Assembly: GCA_030760725.1 (NCBI GenBank)
Contig: JASWHV010000001.1
Coordinates: 28,331,928-28,395,927 of the forward strand
Source: Neostapfia colusana
Taxonomy: Eukaryota > Streptophyta > Magnoliopsida > Poales > Poaceae
Direction: 5' to 3'
DNA length: 64,000 nucleotides
Of the stretch, positions 1 to 9,499 are shown piece after piece. The position numbers and the translations under genes were made by a program. The notes below the pieces were generated by a model that was not told the origin of the DNA, searched no databases, and saw only the letters and a list, made by a program, of their open reading frames with translations. Positions within the stretch are counted from its first letter, which is position 1. The number at the start of each line of letters is the position of its first letter.

Positions 1-2092
1 TTAAATTGACAATGCAAATAACTCTAGCTACACATCCTAGATAGGATCAAAGTGGTCAAGGACACTTGCCTCCTTCTTGCTGCTCTTGAAATGGGTAGTC
101 CTGGTCTTGGAAAGGAATAACTTGCTCTTGAGCAGGTTCTACATCATACCATCACACATAGCAAAAGAAAAACAACAATCATAAGACATAGTTCACACTT
201 CTACTTTATACAAACCACACATTCACATTTATGAAAGTCCTTCACCATTATATGTGTGGTGGTTACTTTATGTGTGTTGAGTTGTGGCTTGCATGCACTT
301 TTAATCATGTGTATATGATTCCTACTTTTGTGTTCACATTTATACTTACATACTATATATATGAGTTTCCAATAAATTTCTTATATTCAACTACTACACC
401 TTTTCACTACCAAGTATGTATGAAAAGTATTTTTCTTCTCCATATGTGCCTTCATAATTTCTACCAACCCTAAACTGAACTCTTTGGATTTTAAAAACTC
501 CATTTATCATTTACTAGTTGCTATATTTTCAGATTTATATTCCTATGCATAATTGTGTACTTTATTATGAAATTAGTAATACTCATCATCTAAACAGTAT
601 AGGTTCTGGTCCTAAATAAGTTAATAACATATTTTGACCTTTGCCTCTGATGTAAACTATTTCATAATTATTTTCCCTATTTTCTAAAACTATTTATTAC
701 TTAAAAAGGTGTCCCTAATTGTGAATAATAAATTAAACAGATTCAATTCAGTCCAAAATATGTTTTTATCTCACTCCAAAATTTCCTAAACACTGAGAAA
801 GTCTTTAACTTAATTTTGACAATATGTTTGTCCCACTTTTTAATTTTTAAACACTAGTTACATATTCAATTTTCTAAATTAAATACTAAACAGGGCTAAA
901 ATGATGAACTCACCCCATTACAGGGTCTATAATATTATTTTCAGAATTTCCAGGGGTCTAGCTACACTTATCAGAGGTGTTTTTCCTAATTTTTATTAAG
1001 TCCAGGGGCTAAAACTGATTTTTAAATGAATTTACATGATTTTCTGGAGTTCCAGGGGCTAGATCTGAAGTTTCCGGGGCTAGCTCTTATTTCCCGAGAA
1101 CCCCAGGGGGTAGCACGTAAGAATTCCAGTCTTTATAACGCGGGGCTGACGTGGACCGTCCGATTTTAAACCGACGTCTGAGATTATAACATCGAACCGG
1201 TACGCGGGGATTTAAACCCTACCGTGCGATTTAAAATAAACGGCGCACAAGCGGCCACGTCGCTCTGATCGAGCGCGGGCGGCGCTGCCGGCGGCGCACG
1301 GCGGCGGGAAGCGGCGATCTCGCCGGAAACTTTCGGATCCTCGAGAATTCTGCCTAGAACTGTGATCTTATGGCATAGATCGGTAGAGGGGAGGTCGGGG
1401 ATCTCACCTCGGGGGTTTTCTTGAGCTCGGAGGTCCTGGAAGGTGATCGGCGACGAGGTCCGAGGCAAAACCACGGCGAAGCTCGTCGGCGCTGTGTTTA
1501 CACCGCAAGTCACCGAGTTTTCTGCACCTGCAAGGTTCCCCGGAGGCGGTGGATCAAGATCAGCGAGTTAGATCGGAGTTTCCGAGCTTAGATCAGCCAG
1601 AATTCACCGGAGAAGTCTCGGTTCTCACCGGAGTAAAAATCGGCGATCGCGTGGGAAAAACAGAACGAGGCCGGGGTTTTTATAGACGGGGGAGGGCGGC
1701 GGGGTGGTTTAGATCATGTCCGCGTCGGCTACGAACAGAATTCAGCAGGGTTTACGTCGAAATCCCGATCGGTTTCGATTCGGGCGCGGGGGGAGTTCGG
1801 CGCGGCGCGAGGTAGACGAAGCTCGGGTGGGTCCCGCCTGTCTGCGTGAGAAAGCGCGGGCACGCGGCTGCGGGCTGGCGCGGGGTAAGTTGGGCCGGCT
1901 GGTGGGTTTCGGCCCACTGGCCGGTTTTTTTCTGTTTTCTCTTTTTCTTTTTCCATTTCTTTTCTGATTTGAGTTTAATTTGAATTCCAGTTTGAATTTG
2001 AATTTTTGCAAAACATGCAACACGTCCAAAAATTTTTAAATTCCCCTCTTAACATGATTTAGTGTTTTGAATCAAAATTTTGGGGTGTTACA
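1..2092 (-). mobile_element. LTR X, Tekay-like gypsy, right terminus in window
   Basis: Read on the minus strand this begins at 2092 with TGTAACACCCC, a typical Tekay/Del LTR start, and runs off the left edge. It abuts element A's reading frame directly after the RNase H region, with no polypurine tract, so I read it as an insertion into A rather than A's own 3' LTR; A's LTR at 5551-8531 has a different sequence. Positions 70|69 hold a GC-type splice donor (GAG|GCAAGTG on the minus strand) shared with the other LTRs. The AT-rich tract 480-1000 and GC-rich tract 1190-1900 match the intron and promoter/leader layout of the other LTRs. No convincing ORF. Its left end, and so its target duplication (expected to start TTCAA at 2093), cannot be seen. 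Confidence 0.7.
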
Positions 2093-2812
2093 TTCAAGAA
2101 TCCGAGGTGTAACCATTTGAACTCCTTTCGAAGTTCGGGTGGTAGCTCCCGAACCGTGAGTTGGTGGCATGCTCCCTTTCTGCTCAATGCGTCAGCGACC
2201 ACATTGGCCTTCCCGGGGTGGTAGTTGATTCCCACATCATAATCCTTTATAAGTTCTAACCATCGACGTTGCCTCAAATTCAAGTCCGTTTGTGTAAATA
2301 TGTACTTGAGGCTTTTATGATCCGTATAGATCTCACATCGATGACCAAGGATATAATGTCTCCAAATCTTCAATGCATGCACCACTGCTGCTAACTCCAA
2401 ATCATGTGTAGGATAGTTAAGCTCATGCTTCTTTAATTGTCGTGAGGCATAGGCTACCACTTGTCCTTCCTGCATGAGCACACATCCGAGCCCTTGTATG
2501 GATGCGTCACAATATATGTCAAAGCTCTTGCTTACGTCTGGCAATACCAGAACTGGTGCTGTGGTTAGCCTTTTCTTGAGTTCCTCAAAACTTTCTTGAC
2601 ATGCTTGTGTCCATTGAAAGACTTTTCCCTTCATTAGCAACTCCGTCATTGGTTTTGCTATCTTAGAGAAGTCTTTAATGAAGCGCCGATAGTATCCTGC
2701 CATCCCAAGGAAACTCCGAATATCCCTCACGCTCTTCGGTTGGTCCCACTTCAGAACATCTCTCACCTTTCCAGGATCAACCGATACCCCTTCCTTGGAG
2801 ATGATGTGGCCT
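2093..2812 (-). pseudogene. Element A pol: RT C-terminal end and RNase H
   Basis: The minus-strand frame encodes the end of RT (LLGHIIS block near 2800), the FLGMAGYYRRF block, and RNase H with YCDAS and YTDHKSLKY motifs, ending in the HPGKANVVADALSRK block before LTR X cuts it. Compared with element B, about 25 codons between the RT C-terminal helices and the LGHII block are missing and the frame changes. RNase H would degrade the RNA strand of the RNA/DNA hybrid during reverse transcription. The frame runs a few codons into LTR X before stopping at 2059. Non-functional as it stands. Confidence 0.85.
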
Positions 2813-2818
2813 AGGAGT

Positions 2819-5038
2819 CTACAAGGTCAATCTCAGATGTTCTTCATGCTCCTCCTTACTTTTTGAATACACCATAATGTCGTCGATGAAAACCACGACA
2901 AACTTGTTCAAGTACTCCATGAAAACCTTGTTCATAAGGTACATAAAGTATGCGGGTGCATTCGTCAATCCAAAAGACATGACGGTATATTCATATGAAC
3001 CATACCGTGTCCGAAAGGCTGTCTTAGGTATATCGGAGGGCTTAATCTTCAGCTGGAAATATCCCGACCGAAGATCAATCTTGGAGAATACTTGGGCTCC
3101 TTTCATTTGATCGAACAGGTCCTCTATACGGGGCAGAGGGTATTTATTCTTGATTGTCACCTCGTTGAGAGACCTGTAGTCCACGCACATTCTTTTGGTT
3201 CCGTCCTTCTTGTCCATGAAAAGTACCAGGGCTCCCCATGGTGACGAACTTAGACGGATAAAACCCTTCTCCAACTGTTCTTGAATTTGCTTCTTGAGTT
3301 CAACTAACTCGTTGACGGGCATCCTATATGGTCTCTTAGCTATAGGTGCAGTTCCGGGTACCAGATCTATGGCAAACTTGATGTCCCGATTAGGTGGCAT
3401 TCCTGGAAGGTCTTCCGGAAACACGTCCGAAAATTCCTGAACCACTGGAGTGCTGTCCAATGCTACTCCTTCAACATGGTTCAAATCCGCCCGTTCGGTT
3501 GCTTGCTGGGCTGACTCAAACTCGACACGGGTACCGTGTTCGTTTGTCAACTGCACGCTTCTCTCAGCGCATTGGATTACTCCATTGTGCTTGCTTAACC
3601 AGTCCATTCCGAGTATGATGTCAATCCCGTGGGAGTCCAAAACAATAAGGTTGGCAAGGAAGTCTACCCCCCTTATTTTAAGGCTTACCTTAGGGAATAC
3701 TATACTAGTCCTCATTTCTCCTCCGGGTGAATTAACTAACATAGCACATTCTAAGTGGGATACGGGTAGATGATGTTTGGCAACATATTTGGACGATATG
3801 AAGGAATGTGATGCTCCAGAATCAAATAAAATGGTGGCTGGGTTGGAGTTGGCAAGGAACATACCAATTGCGACGTCCTCAGCCTGTTGTGCTTCCTCAG
3901 CAGTGACATGGTTAACGTGGCCACGAGCATAGTTCTGCGGTCCATGGTTTCCTTGGTTGTCCCCTCCGTTTGGTCGCTGGTTCTGCTTGGGCACGTTACC
4001 TGGCTGTCCAGGGCCTCTCTTCGGGCACTGGTTAGTGAAGTGGCATACTTCCCCGCATGCAAAGCATGCCCTGTTGCCTACGGCAGCAGGTACGTTGGGG
4101 CGGGGGTGTTGAACAGGAGCGCCATTGTTAGGCCGGGGCGCAGGAGGCATGGGCACACGAGGTGTCGGTGCAACGAGCCGTTGCTGTGGTGGCTGACCAG
4201 GGCGGTACGTAGGAGTGGTCGATCCATACTGCGGTGCAGGGGGCATGTACCTAGGTCGTACGTTGCTCCCTTGGGGCTGGTATGGCATCTTCCTTTTGCA
4301 CTTGCGCTCGATCTCTCGGATCTTGTTTTCCACCACAATAGCCTTATCAACTAGCTTCTGGAAGCTTACGTAGTCATTGTTGAGGAGCTGAACTTGGATC
4401 TCATTGTTCAACCCTCTCATGAACAGGTACTGCTTCCTCTGATCTGAGTTGACATCTTCGGGGGCATACCGGGACAGTTGTATGAGCTTGTTGAGATATT
4501 CGTTCACACTTTTCTGCCCTTGGCGGAGACCTTCAAACTCCTGCCTCTTGAGCATCATTACGCCAACAGGGATGTAGTGGGAGCGGAAACTTTCCTTGAA
4601 CTCAGTCCAAGTGATTGTCTCCGGGTTGGCATGGGCGTTGCTCAAGGCATCCCACCAGTCAGCAGCTGCTCCCATCAGTTGGTGCGATACAAAGAGAACC
4701 TTCTCTCGGTCGTTGCACTGAACAATGGCAAGCTTCTTCTCCATGGATTTCAACCAATCATCGGCCTCCATTGGGTCGCTTGCTTGAGCAAAGGTGGGTG
4801 GTCGAGTCCTCATGAACTCTCCCAACCTGTTATGAGTCGGCGGTGGTGGTGGCGGTGGTGCCGGAACGGGGTGTTGGTTGGCCTGCAACTGACCCAAAGT
4901 TTGGATCATGGTTTGCATAAGCTGGTTTTGCATGGCCATCAACCTTTCTAGGTTGTTTTCGCCAGCTCCGGGGTTAGCAGGAACTTCCTCGTGGTCATCT
5001 TCCTGGATGTTCCTTCGGCTGGCGTTTCCTCTCACCAT
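2819..5038 (-). CDS. Element A gag-protease-reverse transcriptase (truncated polyprotein)
   Basis: 739 codons on the minus strand. The N-terminal third is a retrotransposon gag domain (ADDWLKSMEKKL near residue 95, then the WWDAL and YLNKLIQLSRYAPE blocks). It is followed by a proline-rich linker and an intact CX2CX4HX4C zinc knuckle near 4035-4075. An aspartic protease carries the FDSGASHSF active-site motif near 3800-3830. The RT has the LCVDYR-type block and the catalytic FIDD motif near 2875-2890. The frame stops soon after FIDD because of the deletion at about 2815. The start at 5038 was chosen because it is the first in-frame ATG after the leader. Capsid, maturation and cDNA synthesis are the family roles. 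It lies 0.5 kb downstream of its primer site. Confidence 0.88.
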   Translation of the reverse strand: MVRGNASRRNIQEDDHEEVPANPGAGENNLERLMAMQNQLMQTMIQTLGQLQANQHPVPAPPPPPPPTHNRLGEFMRTRPPTFAQASDPMEADDWLKSMEKKLAIVQCNDREKVLFVSHQLMGAAADWWDALSNAHANPETITWTEFKESFRSHYIPVGVMMLKRQEFEGLRQGQKSVNEYLNKLIQLSRYAPEDVNSDQRKQYLFMRGLNNEIQVQLLNNDYVSFQKLVDKAIVVENKIREIERKCKRKMPYQPQGSNVRPRYMPPAPQYGSTTPTYRPGQPPQQRLVAPTPRVPMPPAPRPNNGAPVQHPRPNVPAAVGNRACFACGEVCHFTNQCPKRGPGQPGNVPKQNQRPNGGDNQGNHGPQNYARGHVNHVTAEEAQQAEDVAIGMFLANSNPATILFDSGASHSFISSKYVAKHHLPVSHLECAMLVNSPGGEMRTSIVFPKVSLKIRGVDFLANLIVLDSHGIDIILGMDWLSKHNGVIQCAERSVQLTNEHGTRVEFESAQQATERADLNHVEGVALDSTPVVQEFSDVFPEDLPGMPPNRDIKFAIDLVPGTAPIAKRPYRMPVNELVELKKQIQEQLEKGFIRLSSSPWGALVLFMDKKDGTKRMCVDYRSLNEVTIKNKYPLPRIEDLFDQMKGAQVFSKIDLRSGYFQLKIKPSDIPKTAFRTRYGSYEYTVMSFGLTNAPAYFMYLMNKVFMEYLNKFVVVFIDDIMVYSKSKEEHEEHLRLTL

Positions 5039-5116
5039 TTGTGAGACAGTAAGAAATAGAATAGAAAGTTAGAAAGTTGGGTAGGTTCTTTCAACTATAT
5101 GCATCAAGGTGAGTGG

Positions 5117-5120
<4 letters not shown>

Positions 5121-5196
<76 letters not shown>
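5121..5196. repeat. (AT)n microsatellite, about 38 units
   Basis: Uninterrupted alternating A and T in the leader of element A, between primer site and gag. Confidence 0.97.
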
Positions 5197-5199
<3 letters not shown>

Positions 5200-5466
5200 T
5201 CCTTATGAGGATGTGATCAAGTGCCGAAGCATTTCACTCCTCTTTCTTCTTACGTATGGATATGGACAACGTTTTTGAGACGTCCCACAATTCACACTAA
5301 GCACATATTCACAAATAATCATCACAAGGGCCCACTCAACTCCTATTCAAGGATGGTTTCCTATGTCAAGGTGGTTTTAAAGGCCAATCTAGGCTATTCA
5401 CCTTAGGATGCTTCCTTTGGTCAGCGTGGCTTAGCTACCTGTGACTCCTATTTAGGGTGTAACTTG

Positions 5467-5551
5467 CTGTTAACCCGTGGCTCTAATATCAATCTAAGGT
5501 TTCTATCTAGGCGTGTGACCTACTGTCAACCCGTGGCTCTGATACCAATCT
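5467..5551 (-). repeat. Tandem duplication of the primer-site segment
   Basis: Positions 5467-5495 repeat 5523-5551 with a few changes, offset 56 bp. The upstream copy contains a degenerate primer site (its + strand reads GGCTCTAATATCAAT, where the real site reads GGCTCTGATACCAAT). Confidence 0.8.
5534..5547 (-). other. Primer binding site of element A (initiator Met tRNA)
   Basis: The minus strand reads TGGTATCAGAGCCA, complementary to the 3' end of plant initiator methionine tRNA. It lies 3 bases downstream of the LTR end at 5551. Confidence 0.93.
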
Positions 5552-5897
5552 GTGACGTCCTCAATTCTGTGGAAAACCACGGAACCGAGAACTAATGCAT
5601 ATGTGTGCCCAGGATGTTCATCACACATACACATACGTTCCACAAACTGAATTCAGATTATATATTACCATGAATAACAGAGTTTATTACAATACCTCAT
5701 GAGTCTTGGACTCATGCTTATAGCGGAAGTCTTATTTCTATGCAGCGGAAATCTTTATTTAAATGCGGAAGCAAAAACTAATGCGGAAGCAAAACTAAGC
5801 AGAAGTGGCTCCATCTCTACTCCCTCCACAGGCAAGGTTGAGAACAGATCACACGCCATAATGCTCTACTCGGTCTTCATAGTAGTCTTCTCTTGCT

Positions 5898-7142
5898 GTT
5901 GATGAAGAAATAATAATGCAAGTTTGAGCACTATGATGTACTCAGCAAGTGCGGAAATAACACATGATATGCAGCTCATAAACAAGGTAGCTATAAAAGG
6001 TTTATTTGCAGAAAAGCAGTTCTATAAAACCATGATAAAACAACCACTTAAGTTTAAATGTGATCCCAACATGTATTAAATTACCAACATACCTCCATCA
6101 CTTCCCGTGTTCCATCCGAACATTAACCAATCTTTTACCCATACTCACGAATACCTCCTCGTATTCGCTACCATCTCACCTCATGAAACAACCTTGTCTC
6201 GCACCGAGACCAATCTCATATCATGACCCATCAGTCATGCAACCATCTCATCTCCCGGACTCAACAGTCCCAAACCAAACCATAACCAATAACCATAACC
6301 AAGAACCTTCCCAATAACCATTCCAATAACCATCCCAGTAACCATCCCATCTAATCATGGCAGTTTAGCCAGGTGCTCGTGACCGTAAGCTCGGCTATCA
6401 TGATAGTTTTAATAACTCTGCAGAATTTGCACCTCTTTACCCACAAGTTTGTGATTTCGTCACCCGTCGGCGACTGCAGAACCTCCACTTTACCAGTACA
6501 CAGCCGTCGGTGTATGGTCAAGAGGTCACAAAATAGCCTTTACAAAGGGGTTACTAGATGTATGGAGTCACTAAGGTTTCACCGGCAGGCTAGAATCTCC
6601 AATTCTCCCACCCACGGGCCCCCTCTTGTGCCATGCAGTTCCCAGGGCAGTCCTCACTCGACTCCCATTCCCCGCACCTTCCATAGTCCATAACACTCTA
6701 GCAACTTACCTAATTACTCAGCTAAGCCGCACCCATACTTGGCCTTGTGGTGGTACTGTTATCCTGGCATGTGCATGCATGAACCGGTCCTTAGATCTAC
6801 GGCAAGCAAAACCACCATCTCATGCTACCTCATACACAAACCCAGGCTTGCCTAGATCTCCCTCCGATCCATGTTCATTAACATCATCAGTTCCTCATTA
6901 TCATTACGAGTGCAGTTAGCTAGACACATCTATCTCGCTTCCCGATCCAGAGACTCAGCGAAGCATAAAGCAAAAACCATACCCGACTCATAAACTTCCC
7001 AGGCGACAAGGATGGTTCAACCAAAACTAGTAAACTCCTATAAAAAGGTTTCCCATCATGTTTGACTCAGCACACACACTTTTTCACAAAACAAAATAGT
7101 TTTACCCAAAACATAGGATCAACATGGTCAAGGAGCACTTGC
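5898..7142 (-). other. Predicted GC-AG intron inside LTR A
   Basis: The donor on the minus strand is AACAAG|GCAAGTG at 7143|7142. The acceptor is taken as CATCAACAG near 5898, about 27 nt after the hairpin at 5944-5925 (arms TGAGTAC and GTGCTCA, with one G-U pair in the sense RNA). Inside is the palindrome CTATCATGATAG at 6395-6406. The same arrangement occurs in LTRs B, C, D, E and G. Splicing is inferred, not shown. Confidence 0.5.
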
Positions 7143-7678
7143 CTTGTTCTTGCGGTTCCGGTTGTTCTTGATTCTCAAAACCTTGTTGCTGCAGCTCGTC
7201 GTAGACAGCTTCCTGAGTTTGTCCTGCTATGTAGGATTCACGTGCATACAAAATTCACAGCAATCAATATCATGCACAAACCCTAAACTAGATGCGATGA
7301 TGCACATGCATGCTGTCTCATGATTAGCTTTACGTGTTCTTGCATGACTTGCATGGTCAGAGGTGTTTGGATCAAAGATGAACGTGGCGATGATCTTGTC
7401 TTTAGATCAAACTGATCATCGAGTGATCTGCCCACGAGAAGACTTCTGTTCGAAAGGAATTGAAGAACAGATGCAAGATGAACACAATGATGTCGTAAGG
7501 TGGTATCGAAGTCCTACCTCACGCTCTTCTTGTCTTCGAGGTCCTTCTCAGACCGTTCGGTTCTTCTACGGTGATCTCCCTTGTTGCGCTTCGGTGATGT
7601 TCGGTGAGTTAGGGCGCTAAGTCGTTGGCTCAGGAGTTGAAAGAGAAGTTCGTAATTTTGGCCAGAGGTTTTGGGTTC

Positions 7679-7686
7679 TATTTATA
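7679..7686 (-). promoter_or_regulatory. TATA box of LTR A
   Basis: TATAAATA on the minus strand in a GC-balanced context, downstream of the G-box array and about 540 bases upstream of the GC splice donor. Confidence 0.6.
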
Positions 7687-7861
7687 ATCGGGAAGAGAAG
7701 AGTCATAATCTGATCGGATCCCGAATAAGAGTCTTATTCAGATCTTTGTTAGATCCTAACGTCTTATCTTCGGTAACCATCGTGGATTTTAGATCGGTTT
7801 CTGTTGCGTACCGGTGTCCTTACGCGTAACAACTGCTCCAGAACTCGTTACCTCCGTGATG

Positions 7862-8385
7862 ATGAGCTCCGGAAGCTCCACGTGTCCTCCGGGCCTGGTA
7901 TCTCCTCATCCGCAGAGACGAGCTCCGGTTGTGCCGCGTGTCAATCGATCGAGACCTCCCTCTTCTTCGAAGACGAGCTCCGCGCACGCCACGTATGGGT
8001 GCCGGTCCTTCCGCTCTCCTTTCCTCAGGGACATGCCCCGAGGTCGACACGTGTTTAGCTGCGACGGACCTCCCGGTGATAAGCTCCGGTGGCGACACGT
8101 GTTCGATAGATCCGGACTTCTCTGAGATGAGCTCCGAGATTGACACGTATCCCCCGCGACTGGCCCTCTTATTTCCGCGAAGACTAGCTCCGGGGATGAC
8201 ACGTGTCCTATGAAAAATGCCTTTGCTTCTTCCGCAGAGGCTATCTCCGCGGGCAGCACGTGTCCCACAGGGTCGGACCTCTTTTCAATTGCGGAGGTGA
8301 CCCCCAAGCCTTCCACGTAGCTAGTTTAGCGGCGGACCTCTCCCAAATTTCTCGGGGATGAGCTCCGAACATGCCACGTGGTCTG
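7862..8385. repeat. About ten degenerate 55-bp repeats, each with a CACGTG/ACGT core (U3 of LTR A)
   Basis: A GAGCTCCG-like block followed by about 10 bases and CCACGTG or ACACGTG recurs at about 7864, 7920, 7975, 8030, 8081, 8129, 8185, 8242, 8297 and 8360 (spacing mostly 55-57 bp). CACGTG is the core of the plant G-box, bound by bZIP and bHLH factors. The array lies just upstream of the LTR A TATA box (transcription reads leftward), where an enhancer is expected. Confidence 0.8.
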
Positions 8386-8532
8386 CTGGCCGTGGAAGTT
8401 GCCTTCGGTGCTCTCGGAGAGCATTATTGGCTATCATTTTCATACTTGTCTCTGTTCCTTCTTTTCTTAAAATGTTTTTTCTTCTTCATAAAACATGAAC
8501 ATATGCTGACACCCGAGATGAGGGTGTCACAC

Positions 8533-8775
8533 CAGCAGAGCTGGACCTCCCCCCTCCGCGGGGAGGGCTCCGAAGGCTCCACGTGTCCAGCGGGGCCGGA
8601 CCTCCCTCTCGTCAGAGGAGAGCTCCGGGCCCGCCACGTGGCCAGCAGAGCCGGACCTCCCGCCTCCGCGGGGAGAGATCCGAAGGCTCCACGTGTCCAG
8701 CGGGGCCGGACCACCCTCTCCTCAGAGGAGAGCTTCGGGCCCGCCACATAGCCAGCAGAGCCGCGCTACCTGCCC
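8533..8775. repeat. 110-bp tandem repeat (2.1 copies) built from 55-bp half-units with CACGTG
   Basis: The block CGAAGGCTCCACGTGTCCAG at 8571 recurs at 8681, giving a 110-bp period. Between the copies, GGGCCCGCCACGTGG (8624-8638) marks the second half-unit. The motif and spacing match the array at 7862-8385 inside LTR A. Confidence 0.9.
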
Positions 8776-9159
8776 CCGCGCGGTAGGCAGCAAGAGTAAA
8801 GACGCGCAGTACCTTGTCCGTACAAGGTATTCAAGACCCGCGCCTTCCCAAGGCGCGGAGACGCGGAGCACGCCTCTGTCAGGTGCCATTGTGCCTAGTC
8901 ACATCGCAGTAAAGACTGGCACGCCGCGTCAGAGGCTGTGCGCCAATAAACATAACGACAAGACACCCCCTGCCGCCCCTACCATCATCAACCACTACGA
9001 ATAGCTTGCTGCATGGGCAGGGCGACAGAACGAAGACTCAGAAGCCTTCGCCAGAGACAACTACCGGCGTAACTGCAATATACGGTAGATGGCAGGCAAT
9101 CTCCCCGGGACCACCTGTCGGGTCCCGGGCCCACCTTGTAAGCCGCCCGAGCCTTGGAC

Positions 9160-9167
9160 TATAAAAG
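9160..9167 (+). promoter_or_regulatory. TATA box of the Tat-like LTR
   Basis: CTATAAAAGG in a GC-rich context, about 390 bases downstream of the G-box repeats. Confidence 0.65.
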
Positions 9168-9499
9168 GCTCGGGTAGGCGACGTTAGCAGGGGTTCGCTC
9201 CTCAGCCATTCACACCTGAGGGTTCGACTCCTTGCGCACTTGTTACCTAGACATTCTAGCACTCAGGTCATCCTCAAGCTCAAGACTCCGGTTCTAAGCT
9301 CCAAGCAATACTACGAGCACCTCTTCTCACCGTGGACGTAGCGTTTTACGCTCCGGCGGCCTGAACCACGTAAAAATCTCTGTGTCAAGCTTCTCCTTAC
9401 ATCGTCCCTAACGCGTAAGCTCTCCATGAGTGTCTAGCCCCTCCGAAAAAGAACCTCCGCGGGCTGCCAAGAGCAGGCCCGGGGGAAGTGTCGACAACA

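Larger units (their letters stand above)
2093..8531 (-). mobile_element. Element A: Tekay-like Ty3/gypsy retrotransposon, 5' part
   Basis: Order on the minus strand: 5' LTR (8531 to 5551), primer binding site (5547 to 5534), a leader with an AT microsatellite, gag-protease-RT frame (5038 to 2819), then the RT end and RNase H (to 2093), where LTR X interrupts it. Integrase, chromodomain and 3' LTR would lie left of the window or are lost. The gag and pol blocks match the Tekay/Del chromovirus type seen in element B. The gag-RT frame is open for 739 codons, so this is a fairly young copy, inactivated by a small deletion near 2815 and by the X insertion. Confidence 0.8.
5551..8531 (-). mobile_element. 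5' LTR of element A (2981 bp)
   Basis: Bounded on the minus strand by TGTGACACCC at 8531 and GACGTCACA at 5551, next to the primer site. It contains, in transcription order: a G-box repeat array (8385-7862), a TATA box (7686-7679), 5' exon sequence, a GC splice donor at 7143|7142, a palindrome cluster at 6440-6375, a hairpin at 5944-5925 and an acceptor near 5898. The LTR start can itself fold (GACACCC and GGGTGTC at 8508-8528). Its 3' partner is outside the window. Confidence 0.82.
8532..9499 (+). mobile_element. Tat-like gypsy LTR, truncated on the left by element A
   Basis: A plus-strand LTR body with a 110-bp repeat array (8533-8775), a TATA box at 9160-9167, and a U5-like tail with the CCACGTAAAAATCTCTGTGTC-type segment near 9372-9393 that I associate with grass Tat-lineage LTRs. 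It ends near 9499 in CGACAACA. The left border is element A's terminus at 8531, so A probably inserted into its U3. No internal sequence follows; LTR Z resumes directly at 9500, so this may be a solo LTR or a 3' LTR. The exact right end is uncertain by a few bases. Confidence 0.6.

Noticed and set aside
2059..2092. LTR X as the 3' LTR of element A
   Set aside because: No polypurine tract at the junction, the pol frame is cut in the middle, and the LTR sequence differs from A's 5' LTR.
3887..4951. Plus-strand ORFs of 155 and 157 codons
   Set aside because: They are antisense shadows of element A gag; the minus frame has clear gag and protease motifs.
7862..8775. Regular repeats as a CRISPR-like array
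   Set aside because: Units are degenerate 55-bp tandem repeats with no unique spacers, in plant retrotransposon LTRs.
9221..9231. GGTTCGACTCC, a perfect tRNA B-box
   Set aside because: No A-box at the right distance and no cloverleaf can be drawn; it lies in the transcribed part of the Tat-like LTR.
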